A DNA stretch of 64,000 nucleotides, taken from NCBI RefSeq assembly GCF_030408675.1, contig NZ_CP047200.1, forward strand, positions 310,001 to 374,000, read 5' to 3'. The notes beneath the pieces were generated by a model. It worked only from the letters and a program-made list of their open reading frames with translations. It was not told the DNA's origin and did not search any database. A program made the translations under genes and the position numbers. Source of the DNA: Corynebacterium durum. Lineage in GTDB: Bacteria; Actinomycetota; Actinomycetes; Mycobacteriales; Mycobacteriaceae. The stretch's first letter is position 1. Each line of letters begins with the position of its first letter. Shown here in pieces: positions 8,062 to 18,830 of the stretch.

Positions 8062-11000
8062 CTACGCCGACGGGTAGATTCCGTCTTCGCCGAGGCGGGC
8101 GTTGGGGTCGAGAAGCAGGGCGATTTCTGCTTCGTGTGCTCCGACGGCGGGGAAGCGGCGTCCGTCGATCACGCTGAAGAGTTCAACGTGTCCGACCATG
8201 CCTTCCTCGAGGCGTCGGGCACCGGCGGCCAACCGCGCATTAGCGGATGCTCGCCATTCGTCCGCAGAGTAGCCAGAGGCGTCAAGTGCAGCTTCGAACA
8301 CACCGGGGTGTGCAAGCACCACCACAGCGGACACGTGGCCGAAGCCCAGCGAGGTGAGCACGCCTGCCTTCACTGCGCCGGCACCCAGAGAGAGGGGAGC
8401 GCGTAGCCAGACCAGGGGCTTGGCCAGCGGCTCGATGGCAGGGTCAACGCAGTCGAGGGATGCGTTTTGCGGCAGGTTGCCGGTGGCCAGGATGTGGCAG
8501 AGTCCTGCGGTTTGGAAGAGCGCAGCGCCACCCTTGGCGTGTCCGGTGAGGGTCTTCTGGGAGACCACGAACAGCGGGTTTCCGGCGTCGCGTCCCAGGG
8601 CATTCCACAGCAGGCTGTGGAGTTCGGACTCGTTGGGGTCGTTGGCGTTGGTGGACGTGTCGTGCTTGCTCACTACGCGCACGTCGTCGGGGGTGAGGCC
8701 AAGACCGTTCAACGAGCGGGCCAACGCGGAGTTGGTTCCTCCTCGTCCGGCGGCAAGTGCACCGAGTCCCGGAGCAGGGATGGAGGTGTGGATGCCGTCG
8801 GCGTAGGACTGTGCGTGGGCAACCACAGCGTAGACAGGCAGTCCGAGCTTGGCGGCGACGTCACCACGCGCGAGGAGGACGGTGCCTCCGCCTTCGGCTT
8901 CGACGAAGCCTGCACGGCGGCGGTCGTTGGCGCGTGAGTAGAAACGCTCGTTGATGCCCTTGGCCGCGAGTGCTGCGGATTCGGCGGTGGCGTTCATGTC
9001 GCCGAATCCGGTGAGGGATTCGACGCTGATGTCGTCAATACCGCCGGTGACCACGAAGTCGGCTTTGCCGAGCTTGATCTTGTCCACGCCTTCTTCCAGG
9101 GACACGGCTGCGGTGGCGCAGGCACCGACGGGGTGGATCATGGATCCGTAGCCGCCGACGAGGGACTGCATGACGTGTGCGGCCACCACGTTGGGCAGGG
9201 CTTCCTGCAGGATGTCGCTGGGTCGTTCTTCGCCGAGGAATCGGGTGACGAAGACCTTGTGCAGGGATTCCATGCCACCAATACCGGTGCCCTGGGTGGA
9301 GGCGACATCGGCCGGGTGGACGATGCGGAGCAGTTCGGCGGGGGTGAAGCCTGCGCTGAGGAACGCATCAACGGCGGTGACAAGGTTCCACACGGCGATG
9401 CGGTCGAGACCTTCGATCATGGTGCCGGGGATGCCCCAGTTGGCGGGGTTGAAGTCGGTGGGCAGCTGACCACCAACAACGCGGCTGAGGGTGGCTTTGC
9501 GCGGGATGCGCGCCTGGGCGCCACGCTTCTTGTGCACCAACCATTCGCCGTCTTCGGTGGGGCTGATGCTGGTGGTTGCCGGGTCGGCGTCCACGTAGTC
9601 CTGGGCTTCTTCCTCGGTGGCCACGGTGAAGGAGATATCGCGGTCGAGGTAGACGGTGGCTACGTCGATGGAGCCTTCGTCAACCAGGGTGTAGTCGTCC
9701 ACGAAGCGGCGGATACCGGCGCGGGCAACCACTTCGTCGCGGAAGCGGTCGTAGATGTCTTCCTCGGCGACGGCTTCGCCGGAGGCGTCGTACCAGCCGG
9801 GTGTGGGGTCGTCGGACCAGTTGACCAGGCCGGTCATCCAGGCGAGTTCCAGCACACCGGCGGCGGTGAGGTCAACGTCGCCGTCGCGTTGGATGCCGTA
9901 TTCCGCGAGGGTGCGGGTGCGGCCGGAGCCCCAGGAGGAGACTTCGCCCAGGCCGACAATAACCACCATGTCTTCCAGCGGCGTGGTGACTTTACCCAGG
10001 TCAATGCCGCCTGCCTGTTTCGGTGCGGCGGGGGAGGGCAGCGCGTTGATGGTGACGGGCTTCTCTTCGGCCTCTGCACTGTCTGAAGTCAGGTCCAGCG
10101 ATGCGGCCAGTTCCGGCAGGGACACGTTGGCGTCGGCGAGCCCACCGGTGAAGTCCGCATCCAGGGGTGCTTCGGCTGCCTCGGTGCGTGCCGACGGTGT
10201 GCACAGTCCCAGGAGTTCCTCAGAGATTTCGTCGGGTGTGTACACGTGGATGCCGTGCTTCTGCACCAGCGGCACCAGCGGGTCGTTGCCACCCATCAGG
10301 TTAGTACCAGCCACCCAGCCGATGCGGGCCTGGGCGAGGGACACGTAGTCCGGCCAGACGCTTTCAGCGGTCCATTTCGCCAGGATGGCATCGAAGGCTG
10401 CCTTGACTTCGCCGTAGGCGCCGTCGCCGCCGAAGGTGCCGCGGTTCGGGGAACCGGGCAGCACCACGTGCACGCGGGAACCAACGCCTCGGGAGGCAAG
10501 ATCTGCGACACCAGCGATGGTGCGTTCCACGCTCCACAGCAGCAGGCGTGCCTGGTTTTCTGCGGCGGGGCCGGCATCGGCCAGGCTGCCGGACACGCGG
10601 GGTGCGGCGAAGGGGAATACCAAGGTGGGGGTCAACGCAGGCTTGGTGACCTTCACGTCTTTACCCACAGTGACTTTCTGCTCGGTGCCAATCCACTCCA
10701 CCAGGGAATCCACGTCACGGAAGGAGGACATGTTGGCGGGCACCAGCCACAGCTTCGCGTGGGCGGAAGCGTTGTTGGCGTAGAGGGTGCGGGCGTATTC
10801 CTTGCGGGCATCGTTGACGTTGGAGGCCGTCATGATGACGGTTGCGCCGCCTGCCAGCAGTTTCTCTACCAACGCACCGGCGATGGAGCCGGGGGCTGCG
10901 CCGGTGACCAGGGCAACATCCTCGACCCACGGCTCGGTGGGCTCTTGGGTGGCAATCTCGGACACCGAGGTAAGGGTCTGAGCCAGTTTCTTGTCGGAGG

Positions 11001-14000
11001 TCTGTCCAGCCCACCATGCGGCCTGTTTTGCTACAACCTCACCGGTTCCGGCGAAACGCTGCACGGCAATGTCGGCGCCGTTTGCTAGGCGGGCGAGGTC
11101 TTCGCGGGCGCTGGCCCAGCGGTCGTCGAAAAGCACGGCGCGCTGTTCGTCGAAGGTGGGGGTGACCATCTTGAACCATTGCGGATCCAGCTCGGCCTCC
11201 ACCGCGTCGATGAGGGCGGTGTCGGAGGTTTCGGGTTCCGCAGGTTCGGGGGTGAGGTGCCCCAGCTGGTCCAGGATGGTGCGCGCCGTAGCAGCGAGCA
11301 CACCTTCCGGGCCGGTGACGGTATCGGCGTAGGCATCCAGAGCAGCAGAATCAACCACGCCGCCGCCACCGGCAGCATCACCGCTCCCCAGGGAGACGGA
11401 CACGCCGTGTGCGGCAGCGACGTTGGTCACTGCGGCGTCGATAAGCGCATCCAGGGCAGCCTTGGAGGAGGGATTGTCGGAGGGCAGGGTACCGGCATCG
11501 CCGCCGCGCACGGACTCGCCGTCGCGGGTGCCCAGCACCAGCTCGGCCTCCACGTGCACCGCCCACGACTCAGGCAGGCCCCAAGCGCCGGTCACGCGGT
11601 CACGAATGTAGGCGGGCTTTTGCGACGCCTGGCCGGTCAGGGTACGCAGGCGACCGCGCACAACCTCCGACAGCACCGGGCCGAACGCACGGTAGCCGGG
11701 GGCGGCGGTGGCCACGCGGGCCTTCAGCGTATCGACGTCCGCCTCTGCCGCACCGTCAATGGTGGGCACACCCAGCTCGGTGGACATGTCCATGAGCAGC
11801 TGGTTACGGCGGGAGGATACGCCATTGGTGAGGGTTTCTGTGGTGTCGCTACCCGCGATCTGGTCCAGGCGCACCTTGTTCTGCACCGCAAACAGGAACA
11901 TGATCGCATCCGCAGCGGTAAACGGCAGCTCACCAGCGGGAGAGCCACCCGTCGGTGCGGCGGGAGCGGGTGCCGGAGCAGCCTCAGCGGCGGGTGCAGG
12001 CTCAGCGGGTGCCTCGGCCGGAACTGCCTCAGCAGGTGTTTCCTCGGCCTCGGGGGCGGCTTCCTCCACCACCGGAGCGGACTTTGGATCGGCCAGGTTC
12101 ACGGCATCCGCGTCGCGCTCGACGTTGAACACGCGCACCGATGCGCCAGCGTTCTCCGCAAGATCCAGGGTGCGGGCGGCCAGGTTGGCCAGCGTGGGTG
12201 CAGAGGCCAAACCAACCTCCACAATGTGCTCCACCTTCGCCTCGTTGATCAGTAGATCCTGCGTCTCAATCCAGCGGACCGGGGAGGCGAACTGCCAGCT
12301 CAACAGCTCAATCATGAGCACGCGGGCAAGCTTGGCGGGGGAGCCGGTGGCCTGGCGTTCAAACTCGCCGCTATCCAGCAGTTTCTTCAGCGGTTCGGAG
12401 GGAACAACATCCAGAATTGCTTCGGCGAAGTCGCGGGTCAGCTCGAAGGGGCGAGCCACCAGGTTCGGCACGTAGCGGTCGACCAGGGCGTCCACATCCA
12501 GTTCTTCTGGCAGCAGTGAATCCAGCTTGGCGGCAAACGCCGGGACTCCGGGGCGCAGAACGCGGGAGTGGAAGGGCACGTCAATGCCGGGGATTTCCAC
12601 GTAGGCGCGCTTTCCGCCGCGCTCCTGGGCGTCCGCAGCCAGGGCCTTCAGGCCGGCGACCGTGCCGGCCACGGCATACTGCTGGCCAGCCACGTTGAAG
12701 TTCACAATCTCCAGGAACTCCCCGGTGCGCTCGGCGATGTCAGCAACGTAGTTCACGACTTCCGCGTCACTCAGCCCGAACATATTGGGGCGCAGCGCGC
12801 CCAGGCGGTAGTTGGAGCGTCCAGCGGCATCGCGCTCAACCAGGGAGTGCATGGCGGAGCCGCGGGAGAACACGATGTCGATCACGGCTTCCAGGTCGAA
12901 GATGTTGGCCAGCGAGGCCAGTGCCGTGTACTCGCCCAGGGAGTGTCCCGCGTAGAGGGAGCCGGGCACAATGGTGCCTGCTTCGCGGAGGCGTTCGGTT
13001 TGGCCGTAGGCCACCACGGCCAGAGCCACCTGCGTGAACTGCGTCAGGTACAGCACGCCCTTGGGGTGGCGGAACACGGTTTCGCCCACGCGCAGGACGG
13101 TCGGGTTCTCGTCCACGATCTGCACGATGGAGAATCCGAGTTCGTTGCGGGTGTGGGAATCGGCGCGCTCCCACACAGCGCGGGCAGCAGCGGAGGCGGA
13201 ACGGTCGCCCGAAGCCATGCCGGGGCTTTGGATGCCCTGGCCCGGGTACACGTAGGCGGTGGTGGGCGGTGCAAGCAGCGCCTGGCCGCGGGACACCACG
13301 TTGCCGTCCACGCGGCAGGTAACCTCCACGGCAGAGATGGCGCCGCGGGCGGAGCGGCCGATGCGTTCGACGGTGATGTCCACGGCGTCGTTAAGCTGCA
13401 CCATGCCGAACATGGAGTAGGTCCAGCTGATGAGACGGGAGGGGCGCTTACCAGCGGTAGCCAGGTGCTGCGCGGTGGCCGACAGCCACATGCCGTGCAC
13501 CAGGGGAGCCTCCAGGCCCACGAGACGGGCGGCGTTGGTGGAGGTGTGGATCGGGTTGTAGTCGCCGGACACCATAGCAAATGGGGTCATGTCGGCGGGC
13601 GCGGTGACCACGGCGCGGCGCAGGAAGTGGCGCGGAGTGTCCACAATCTCTACGTCGACTCCACCCCAGTTGGGTGCCAGCGACGGTGCCTGAGTGCTGG
13701 TCACGCGGCCGCGGATGGCAAAACGCTCCACAAGCCGGGCGACAACCTCACCCTCGGAGGTGAGAGTCAGGTTGACGGTGACAATGCGTCCCGATGCGGA
13801 TTCCTCCAGCGGGGAGGTTTGGGCCTCCACCTGGATGGTGCGGGAATTGGCCAGCTCCTCCAGCGGAACCAGCAGCTCCACGCAGTGATCTAGGTGCACG
13901 GCATTGAGCAGGCCCTCAATCACCGGATAGCCGTCGGGCAGGTACGCAGAACCCAGGGCGGCGTAGATGGCGGGCCAGCAGGGACCCACCAGCGCATCGG

Positions 14001-17000
14001 CGGTGCCTGCGTTTAGTGCCTCCCCATCCAGGTCGCCCAACGGAATGCCCGCGCCCGACACGGCGGTGTGCTGCGTGAGCAGGGTTGCGGGCAGGGTGAA
14101 GGAATCCCGCACCACGCCAAACGTGGTGCCTTCCTTAGGCTCCACCGTGGGCAGGGAATCAATGCTGTCGCCCGCAGCGGAGGTGGAACCCACGCCCGCG
14201 ACGGCGGCCAGCAGGCCATACACGGCGTCCGGCAGGGCGTCGTGATCCACCACTGGGGATGCGCCCGTGGCCGTGGCCCCGGACAACGCCACCGGAATAT
14301 CCACCTGGGTGACCACATAGGGCTTCTTCGCGCCGGGGTCCAGGTCGTCCCACACGGAATCGGCCAGCACGCGGATGGTCCACACGTCGCTGGTGGGATC
14401 GGTGGGGGCGATGATGTCCACGGCCTCCGGTGCCAGCGCATACGCCGGGTTATCAATCAAATGGCCATGCCACACAATATGCGGTGCGGTGCGCAGCAGC
14501 TCCTCGCCGTCGGCGACCTCGCCCAGGCGGGCAAACACCTTCGCGGGTGTGCTGTTCGCACTGAGGGTGTCTGTGCATGCCTGCTCAAAACGACCCAGCA
14601 GATCAGCCACCGGCTCGTCGATACGATCAATACCGGCCACCGACACCGGGCCCGGGATCACGCGCACAGCATCAGCGGAGTAGCGCTCGTCCTGAGACTG
14701 CCACAGGGTATCCAAGCCCCACCAGCGTGCCAGGTCCGCATCAATGGCGGGCACCCACGGCATCGGCTTGTGGTGCTTGCGGCACAGGCCAATAAACCAC
14801 GCAGCGTCGCGGGCACCCACCTTCAGCTCGCGGGCCTGCGGGTACTCCGACAGCAGCTTCTCGACGGCCGCCGGACCATCCTCCGCATCCTCCAGGGTGG
14901 GGAACAAAGTGACCACCGGGCCGTGATCCACATCCGACAGGCGGGCCTCCACACGGTGCAGCAGATCAAAGAAGCGATCCGGCCAGGTCGGGTCCGTCCA
15001 GGGGTACGCCAAATCCACAAAACGCTGCAGCCACTCGGCGTAGGTCATCTCCTCCAGATCACCGAAATACGGCTTCGCCGTCTTATTCAGCGCGGCAATA
15101 ATCTCATCGCGCCGGGCAGCCACGGCCTCGTCGCTGGGCTCAATGGAGGAAATCAGGCGGGAACACGCGGCGGAGGCGTTATCCACCTCGTACATGTCCG
15201 CGTGCAGGTGCGATAGGCCGGAGGTCACGCCACCACGGGACTCGCCGCGGCCGACCCAGCCGCCGCGATCGTTGGGATCCACACCAGGGGTGTCCTTGAG
15301 CAGCTTCTTGACCTGCGGAGACGTCTTTGCCTCCTTGGCGGTCATGGCTGCGGTGCCCACCAAAATGCCGTCCACGGGCATGGCGGGGGCGTGGTACTGG
15401 GTAGCCCAGGAACCCGTCAGGTATTCCGCGGCCTTCTCCGGGGTGCCAATGCCACCGCCCACACACAGCACCACGTTCGGCTGAAGGCGGATTTCGCCGT
15501 AGGTGGCCAGCAACAGGTCATCCAGGTTCACCCAGGAATGGTGGCCGCCAGCGTGGCCGTCCTCCACCTGCATGATGATCATGGCATCTGGGTTGTCCTT
15601 GGCGATCTCCAAGACAGAACGAATCTGCTCCACGGTGCCCGGCTTGAAGCTGATGTAGGGGAAGCCATCCTCGTGCAGGCTCTGGATCAGCTCCTTAGCT
15701 TCCTCCAACTCGGGGATACCGGCGGACACGGTCACGCCGTTGATGGAGGTGCCTGCGGCGCGGGCGCGCGAAACAATACGCTGCGCGCCAAACTGCAGGT
15801 TCCACATGTAGCGGTCGAAGAACATGGAGTTGAACTGCGCTGCGCGGCCCGGTTGCAGCTGGGCCACCAAGCCGTCACGATTCTTGGTGAACACTTCCTC
15901 CGAATACTGGCCACCACCGGCCAACTCGGCCCAGAAACCAGCGTTAGCGGCTGCTGCGACAATATCCGGGTCCACGGTGGTGGGGGTCATGCCCGCCAGC
16001 AGGATCGGGGAGTAGCCGGTCAGGCGGCTAAACGCGGTGACAACCTTCACGCTGCCGTCCGGCAACTCCACCAGCTTCGGGGCGAACCGCTCCCAGGTGT
16101 CCTCCTGCGGGATGGTGGTACCGGGAGTGACCAGCTTGTCGCGATCTGCAGCGGTACCAGCGGCAACGAGGGTGATGCCGCGGCCGTCGAGAAGCTTGGC
16201 GGTGATGCGGGCCAGGCCGTGACCCGGCTCGGTGTTTAGCACATGGGTGATCTCGGTGCTGGTGGTCAGCGCCGACAACTCTGCGGGCCAATCGTGGTGC
16301 TTGACCAGAATGTCTTCGGCAAGGGCCTGGGCGGATACCGTCAAACCAAGCGCGGAGGCCCACTCGGCGGCGCGGTCCGCACCGGGCTGCATTGCCGTGA
16401 AGTGGAACGGCGCGGAAACCTTGAGTTCGTTGAACAGCGGCTCCACCCGAGTACCGCCCGAACGCTTATCATCCAGCTCCGCGTTATGCTTCTCCGCAGC
16501 CTGCTCAATCAGGCTCTCCACCTGGCGCAATGCCGCAGGCGCACCCGCAATCACAAAATGCGTGTGGCCATTACGCAGCGCCAATTCCGTGTCCTTAACC
16601 TGCGCAATGGCGCCCTCAACAGCCTCGCGCGGCACATTACGGACACTCAACATCCAGGAATCCCCCGCGTGCGTGCCCAATTCCTGCGCGCGCAGGGTGG
16701 CAGCAGTGCCCATCAGCAGGGCAAACGCCACCACATCCACCAGCGCAGTGTTCTCCTCCACGGCCTTACCGCTGGTGTCCGCCGCGATGGCCTCCGCTGC
16801 GGCCACGCCCAGGCTGCCCTGGGAATGCCCGATGAGTGCGGCCTTTGAAACATCCAAACCAGCATCCTGAAGATGCAACACAGCCGCAACCTGCGACAAC
16901 ACAATCCCAGGCACACTCACCGCAGGAAGCGTATCCACATCGACTGACAGGGAGGCATCCGGATTGGTGATCAAATCCTTCAACCGGGCATCCGCGCCGG

Positions 17001-17181
17001 GCACGGCGCTGGCGCGCTCCCGTGCGTAGGCGGCGACGCGACGCTCAGCGGCATTCAGTAGCGACAACAGTCGAGGATCCTCAGCACCCCGGAGAGCCTC
17101 CTGCCAGGGAGACGCTTGCCCCGCGAACAACAACGCGGGGCTTTCAAAGGCATGCAAAGGAAGCAAAGACGGCAAGTTCAC
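8062..17181 (-). CDS. fas: Type I fatty acid synthase (multidomain)
   Basis: One 3,039-residue polypeptide that carries out de novo fatty acid synthesis from acetyl- and malonyl-CoA. The visible order is: acetyltransferase with GHSQG (Ser120); enoyl reductase from about residue 395 (LAGMTPTTVDPDIVAAAANA; EDGHAGGHH near 545); MaoC-like dehydratase with GDYNPIH (His1212); malonyl/palmitoyl transferase with GHSLGEY (Ser1414); an Ala/Pro-rich linker at about 1700-1745; acyl carrier domain with the SSRRNQ phosphopantetheine site (Ser1789/1790); ketoreductase (VTGAAPGSIAG near 2094); and ketosynthase with Cys2688 in GACATAA plus the His motifs KHDTSTNANDP and TLTGHAKGG. No phosphopantetheinyl transferase domain is present. 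The GTG start has GAGGAG six bases upstream. Confidence 0.98.
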   Translation of the reverse strand: MNLPSLLPLHAFESPALLFAGQASPWQEALRGAEDPRLLSLLNAAERRVAAYARERASAVPGADARLKDLITNPDASLSVDVDTLPAVSVPGIVLSQVAAVLHLQDAGLDVSKAALIGHSQGSLGVAAAEAIAADTSGKAVEENTALVDVVAFALLMGTAATLRAQELGTHAGDSWMLSVRNVPREAVEGAIAQVKDTELALRNGHTHFVIAGAPAALRQVESLIEQAAEKHNAELDDKRSGGTRVEPLFNELKVSAPFHFTAMQPGADRAAEWASALGLTVSAQALAEDILVKHHDWPAELSALTTSTEITHVLNTEPGHGLARITAKLLDGRGITLVAAGTAADRDKLVTPGTTIPQEDTWERFAPKLVELPDGSVKVVTAFSRLTGYSPILLAGMTPTTVDPDIVAAAANAGFWAELAGGGQYSEEVFTKNRDGLVAQLQPGRAAQFNSMFFDRYMWNLQFGAQRIVSRARAAGTSINGVTVSAGIPELEEAKELIQSLHEDGFPYISFKPGTVEQIRSVLEIAKDNPDAMIIMQVEDGHAGGHHSWVNLDDLLLATYGEIRLQPNVVLCVGGGIGTPEKAAEYLTGSWATQYHAPAMPVDGILVGTAAMTAKEAKTSPQVKKLLKDTPGVDPNDRGGWVGRGESRGGVTSGLSHLHADMYEVDNASAACSRLISSIEPSDEAVAARRDEIIAALNKTAKPYFGDLEEMTYAEWLQRFVDLAYPWTDPTWPDRFFDLLHRVEARLSDVDHGPVVTLFPTLEDAEDGPAAVEKLLSEYPQARELKVGARDAAWFIGLCRKHHKPMPWVPAIDADLARWWGLDTLWQSQDERYSADAVRVIPGPVSVAGIDRIDEPVADLLGRFEQACTDTLSANSTPAKVFARLGEVADGEELLRTAPHIVWHGHLIDNPAYALAPEAVDIIAPTDPTSDVWTIRVLADSVWDDLDPGAKKPYVVTQVDIPVALSGATATGASPVVDHDALPDAVYGLLAAVAGVGSTSAAGDSIDSLPTVEPKEGTTFGVVRDSFTLPATLLTQHTAVSGAGIPLGDLDGEALNAGTADALVGPCWPAIYAALGSAYLPDGYPVIEGLLNAVHLDHCVELLVPLEELANSRTIQVEAQTSPLEESASGRIVTVNLTLTSEGEVVARLVERFAIRGRVTSTQAPSLAPNWGGVDVEIVDTPRHFLRRAVVTAPADMTPFAMVSGDYNPIHTSTNAARLVGLEAPLVHGMWLSATAQHLATAGKRPSRLISWTYSMFGMVQLNDAVDITVERIGRSARGAISAVEVTCRVDGNVVSRGQALLAPPTTAYVYPGQGIQSPGMASGDRSASAAARAVWERADSHTRNELGFSIVQIVDENPTVLRVGETVFRHPKGVLYLTQFTQVALAVVAYGQTERLREAGTIVPGSLYAGHSLGEYTALASLANIFDLEAVIDIVFSRGSAMHSLVERDAAGRSNYRLGALRPNMFGLSDAEVVNYVADIAERTGEFLEIVNFNVAGQQYAVAGTVAGLKALAADAQERGGKRAYVEIPGIDVPFHSRVLRPGVPAFAAKLDSLLPEELDVDALVDRYVPNLVARPFELTRDFAEAILDVVPSEPLKKLLDSGEFERQATGSPAKLARVLMIELLSWQFASPVRWIETQDLLINEAKVEHIVEVGLASAPTLANLAARTLDLAENAGASVRVFNVERDADAVNLADPKSAPVVEEAAPEAEETPAEAVPAEAPAEPAPAAEAAPAPAPAAPTGGSPAGELPFTAADAIMFLFAVQNKVRLDQIAGSDTTETLTNGVSSRRNQLLMDMSTELGVPTIDGAAEADVDTLKARVATAAPGYRAFGPVLSEVVRGRLRTLTGQASQKPAYIRDRVTGAWGLPESWAVHVEAELVLGTRDGESVRGGDAGTLPSDNPSSKAALDALIDAAVTNVAAAHGVSVSLGSGDAAGGGGVVDSAALDAYADTVTGPEGVLAATARTILDQLGHLTPEPAEPETSDTALIDAVEAELDPQWFKMVTPTFDEQRAVLFDDRWASAREDLARLANGADIAVQRFAGTGEVVAKQAAWWAGQTSDKKLAQTLTSVSEIATQEPTEPWVEDVALVTGAAPGSIAGALVEKLLAGGATVIMTASNVNDARKEYARTLYANNASAHAKLWLVPANMSSFRDVDSLVEWIGTEQKVTVGKDVKVTKPALTPTLVFPFAAPRVSGSLADAGPAAENQARLLLWSVERTIAGVADLASRGVGSRVHVVLPGSPNRGTFGGDGAYGEVKAAFDAILAKWTAESVWPDYVSLAQARIGWVAGTNLMGGNDPLVPLVQKHGIHVYTPDEISEELLGLCTPSARTEAAEAPLDADFTGGLADANVSLPELAASLDLTSDSAEAEEKPVTINALPSPAAPKQAGGIDLGKVTTPLEDMVVIVGLGEVSSWGSGRTRTLAEYGIQRDGDVDLTAAGVLELAWMTGLVNWSDDPTPGWYDASGEAVAEEDIYDRFRDEVVARAGIRRFVDDYTLVDEGSIDVATVYLDRDISFTVATEEEAQDYVDADPATTSISPTEDGEWLVHKKRGAQARIPRKATLSRVVGGQLPTDFNPANWGIPGTMIEGLDRIAVWNLVTAVDAFLSAGFTPAELLRIVHPADVASTQGTGIGGMESLHKVFVTRFLGEERPSDILQEALPNVVAAHVMQSLVGGYGSMIHPVGACATAAVSLEEGVDKIKLGKADFVVTGGIDDISVESLTGFGDMNATAESAALAAKGINERFYSRANDRRRAGFVEAEGGGTVLLARGDVAAKLGLPVYAVVAHAQSYADGIHTSIPAPGLGALAAGRGGTNSALARSLNGLGLTPDDVRVVSKHDTSTNANDPNESELHSLLWNALGRDAGNPLFVVSQKTLTGHAKGGAALFQTAGLCHILATGNLPQNASLDCVDPAIEPLAKPLVWLRAPLSLGAGAVKAGVLTSLGFGHVSAVVVLAHPGVFEAALDASGYSADEWRASANARLAAGARRLEEGMVGHVELFSVIDGRRFPAVGAHEAEIALLLDPNARLGEDGIYPSA

Positions 17182-17397
17182 GCAAACTCCTCATGTGTGA
17201 CAAACGTGTTTTCCCGAATGCTAACAAGGCTTACTTTCAGCGTCGAATACATAAATGTATCGTCCCTGCTTGGTTAATAAAAACTCATGTGTGCAGGTGG
17301 TGCTTGGTGCGGGGTTGGTAGTCGTTATTTTCCATCGTCCCTGCTTGTGTGCTTAACGACGCCCCCCCACGTCCCCGATGTTGCAGCCCCCGCAGCA
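17182..17397 (-). promoter_or_regulatory. fas promoter/leader region with palindrome and direct repeat
   Basis: This 216-bp gap separates the TetR gene from fas. It contains the palindrome ATACATAAATGTAT at 17247-17260, two copies of ATCGTCCCTGCTTG (17259-17272 and 17334-17347), and a GTTAAGC-type copy of the 13-mer at 17351. The palindrome is a candidate operator for a TetR-family lipid regulator, which is inference. No clear -35/-10 pair is claimed. Confidence 0.45.
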
Positions 17398-18057
17398 TTA
17401 CACCATTGGCTTGGAACATGCAAATAATAAAGTAAGGATCATGTCCACAATATCGTCGGCTTCAAGCATTGTGCCGCGCGGTTCAAAAGTGTCATTATCA
17501 TTAATAAGTTCTGTTTTCCAGGCGGAAACTCCCGTAACCCGCAATGCAATGCCAATAACCGCCTGCGCCACCGCCTCTGGGCGGCGATCTAAGGTGCGGC
17601 CGACCTCGTTCACAATAAGCTCCAAAACCTGAGCGACACGCAACACAAAATCACGGTTGATTTCCCGGAACTGCAGTGCCCACTCCGGTTCCCGCGCCGC
17701 CCGCGACAGCAGCTCATTGTGCAGGATGAAAAACTCCCTGTTCAGACCTAGTTCTACCTGTGCGCTGCCCAGGAACTCGGCGACCTTCACTTCCGGCTGG
17801 CCGCCGGGCTGTGTTGAGGGCTGTGCTGCCCAGCGTTCCACGATTTCGTCGAGGCGTTCAATAATCCGGGCGTAAGCGTCCCGCGCCACGTGGGTGAAAA
17901 GTTCCTCTTTGGTGGCGTAGTTGGAATAGAAGGCACCCCTGGTCAGCCCGGCTTCTTTGCAGATGCGCTGTTGTGTACAGCCCTCAATGCCGGAGTTAAT
18001 CATGACAATGCGGGCGGCCTCTACTAGGCGTTGTTGTGTTTCTGAACGCTCCCTCAT
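17398..18057 (-). CDS. TetR-family transcriptional regulator, candidate regulator of fas
   Basis: A 219-residue repressor-type protein. The N-terminal HTH is canonical for Tet[26 protein letters not shown], interrupted here by the turn before [17 protein letters not shown]. The C-terminal ligand-binding region is variable. It lies directly upstream of fas on the same strand, so control of fatty acid synthesis is a reasonable inference; corynebacteria are known to use a TetR-type FasR with an acyl-CoA effector. I have not established orthology. The ATG at 18057 with GGTGGG upstream is preferred over a GTG at 18087. It is divergent from deoC. Confidence 0.8.
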   Translation of the reverse strand: MRERSETQQRLVEAARIVMINSGIEGCTQQRICKEAGLTRGAFYSNYATKEELFTHVARDAYARIIERLDEIVERWAAQPSTQPGGQPEVKVAEFLGSAQVELGLNREFFILHNELLSRAAREPEWALQFREINRDFVLRVAQVLELIVNEVGRTLDRRPEAVAQAVIGIALRVTGVSAWKTELINDNDTFEPRGTMLEADDIVDMILTLLFACSKPMV

Positions 18058-18143
18058 TGGCCCACCGCTTCCCGTATTGTGCTGCACCCTGGATACTGTA
18101 CGAGTGCCATTGTGCCAGAAAAAGGCGGCTATTCTTGAGCCTT

Positions 18144-18830
18144 ATGGATCTGGACCGAGCCACACAACCCAGCCGCGAACAACTCGCCCGCATCATGGAC
18201 TACACCCTGCTCTCGCCCGAAGCCACCGCTGCCGATGTGGGGCACCTGATCGATAGCGCCATCTCTCTCGGAGTGGGTGCCATCTGCGTATCCCCGTCTC
18301 TGCTGCATGCCACGGAGAAAGCCGCCCAGGCTGGCCTGACGGTGGCCACTGTCTGTGGGTTCCCGTCCGGCAAGCATCATGTGCTGGTGAAGGCGGCAGA
18401 GGCCCGGCTGGCGGTGCAGTTCGGGGCGTCGGAAATTGATATGGTGGTGGATATTGCCGCAGCTCAGGCGGGGGACAGCAATGCCCTCATCTCTGAAATC
18501 GCTACCGTGCGCGAGGCTGTGCCGCACCCGGTGGTGCTGAAGGTCATTTTGGAATCGGTGGTGCTCAGTAACGACGCCCTGGCTACCGCCTGCCGCGCTG
18601 CACTTGCCGCCGGTGCCGACTACGTGAAAACCTCCACTGGGTTCCACCCTGCGGGCGGGGCTTCAGTGGAAGCAGTACGCGTGATGAATGACGCCGTGGG
18701 CGGGCAGATGGGTATCAAGGCTTCTGGTGGAATACGTACCTGGGATGATGCGCAAGCGTTGGTAGCTGCCGGTGCGACCCGTCTTGGAGTGTCAGCAGCA
18801 GCAAAGGTTCTTGATGGCGCTCCTGATTAA
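18144..18830 (+). CDS. deoC: Deoxyribose-phosphate aldolase
   Basis: Cleaves 2-deoxy-D-ribose 5-phosphate to glyceraldehyde 3-phosphate and acetaldehyde in deoxynucleoside salvage. The 228-residue TIM-barrel protein has the DeoC signatures: [12 protein letters not shown] near the start, [26 protein letters not shown], and [10 protein letters not shown] with the Schiff-base Lys. The ATG at 18144 is chosen because upstream codons do not resemble the family. Its last 116 bp are overlapped on the other strand by a membrane-protein remnant. Confidence 0.95.
   Translation: MDLDRATQPSREQLARIMDYTLLSPEATAADVGHLIDSAISLGVGAICVSPSLLHATEKAAQAGLTVATVCGFPSGKHHVLVKAAEARLAVQFGASEIDMVVDIAAAQAGDSNALISEIATVREAVPHPVVLKVILESVVLSNDALATACRAALAAGADYVKTSTGFHPAGGASVEAVRVMNDAVGGQMGIKASGGIRTWDDAQALVAAGATRLGVSAAAKVLDGAPD

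Noticed and set aside
12568..13893. A 441-residue frame opposite fas, and others such as 9133-10086 and 14068-15216
   Set aside because: They are antisense shadows of the fas gene, Gly/His/Gln-rich with no family features; the minus strand has clear catalytic domains throughout.
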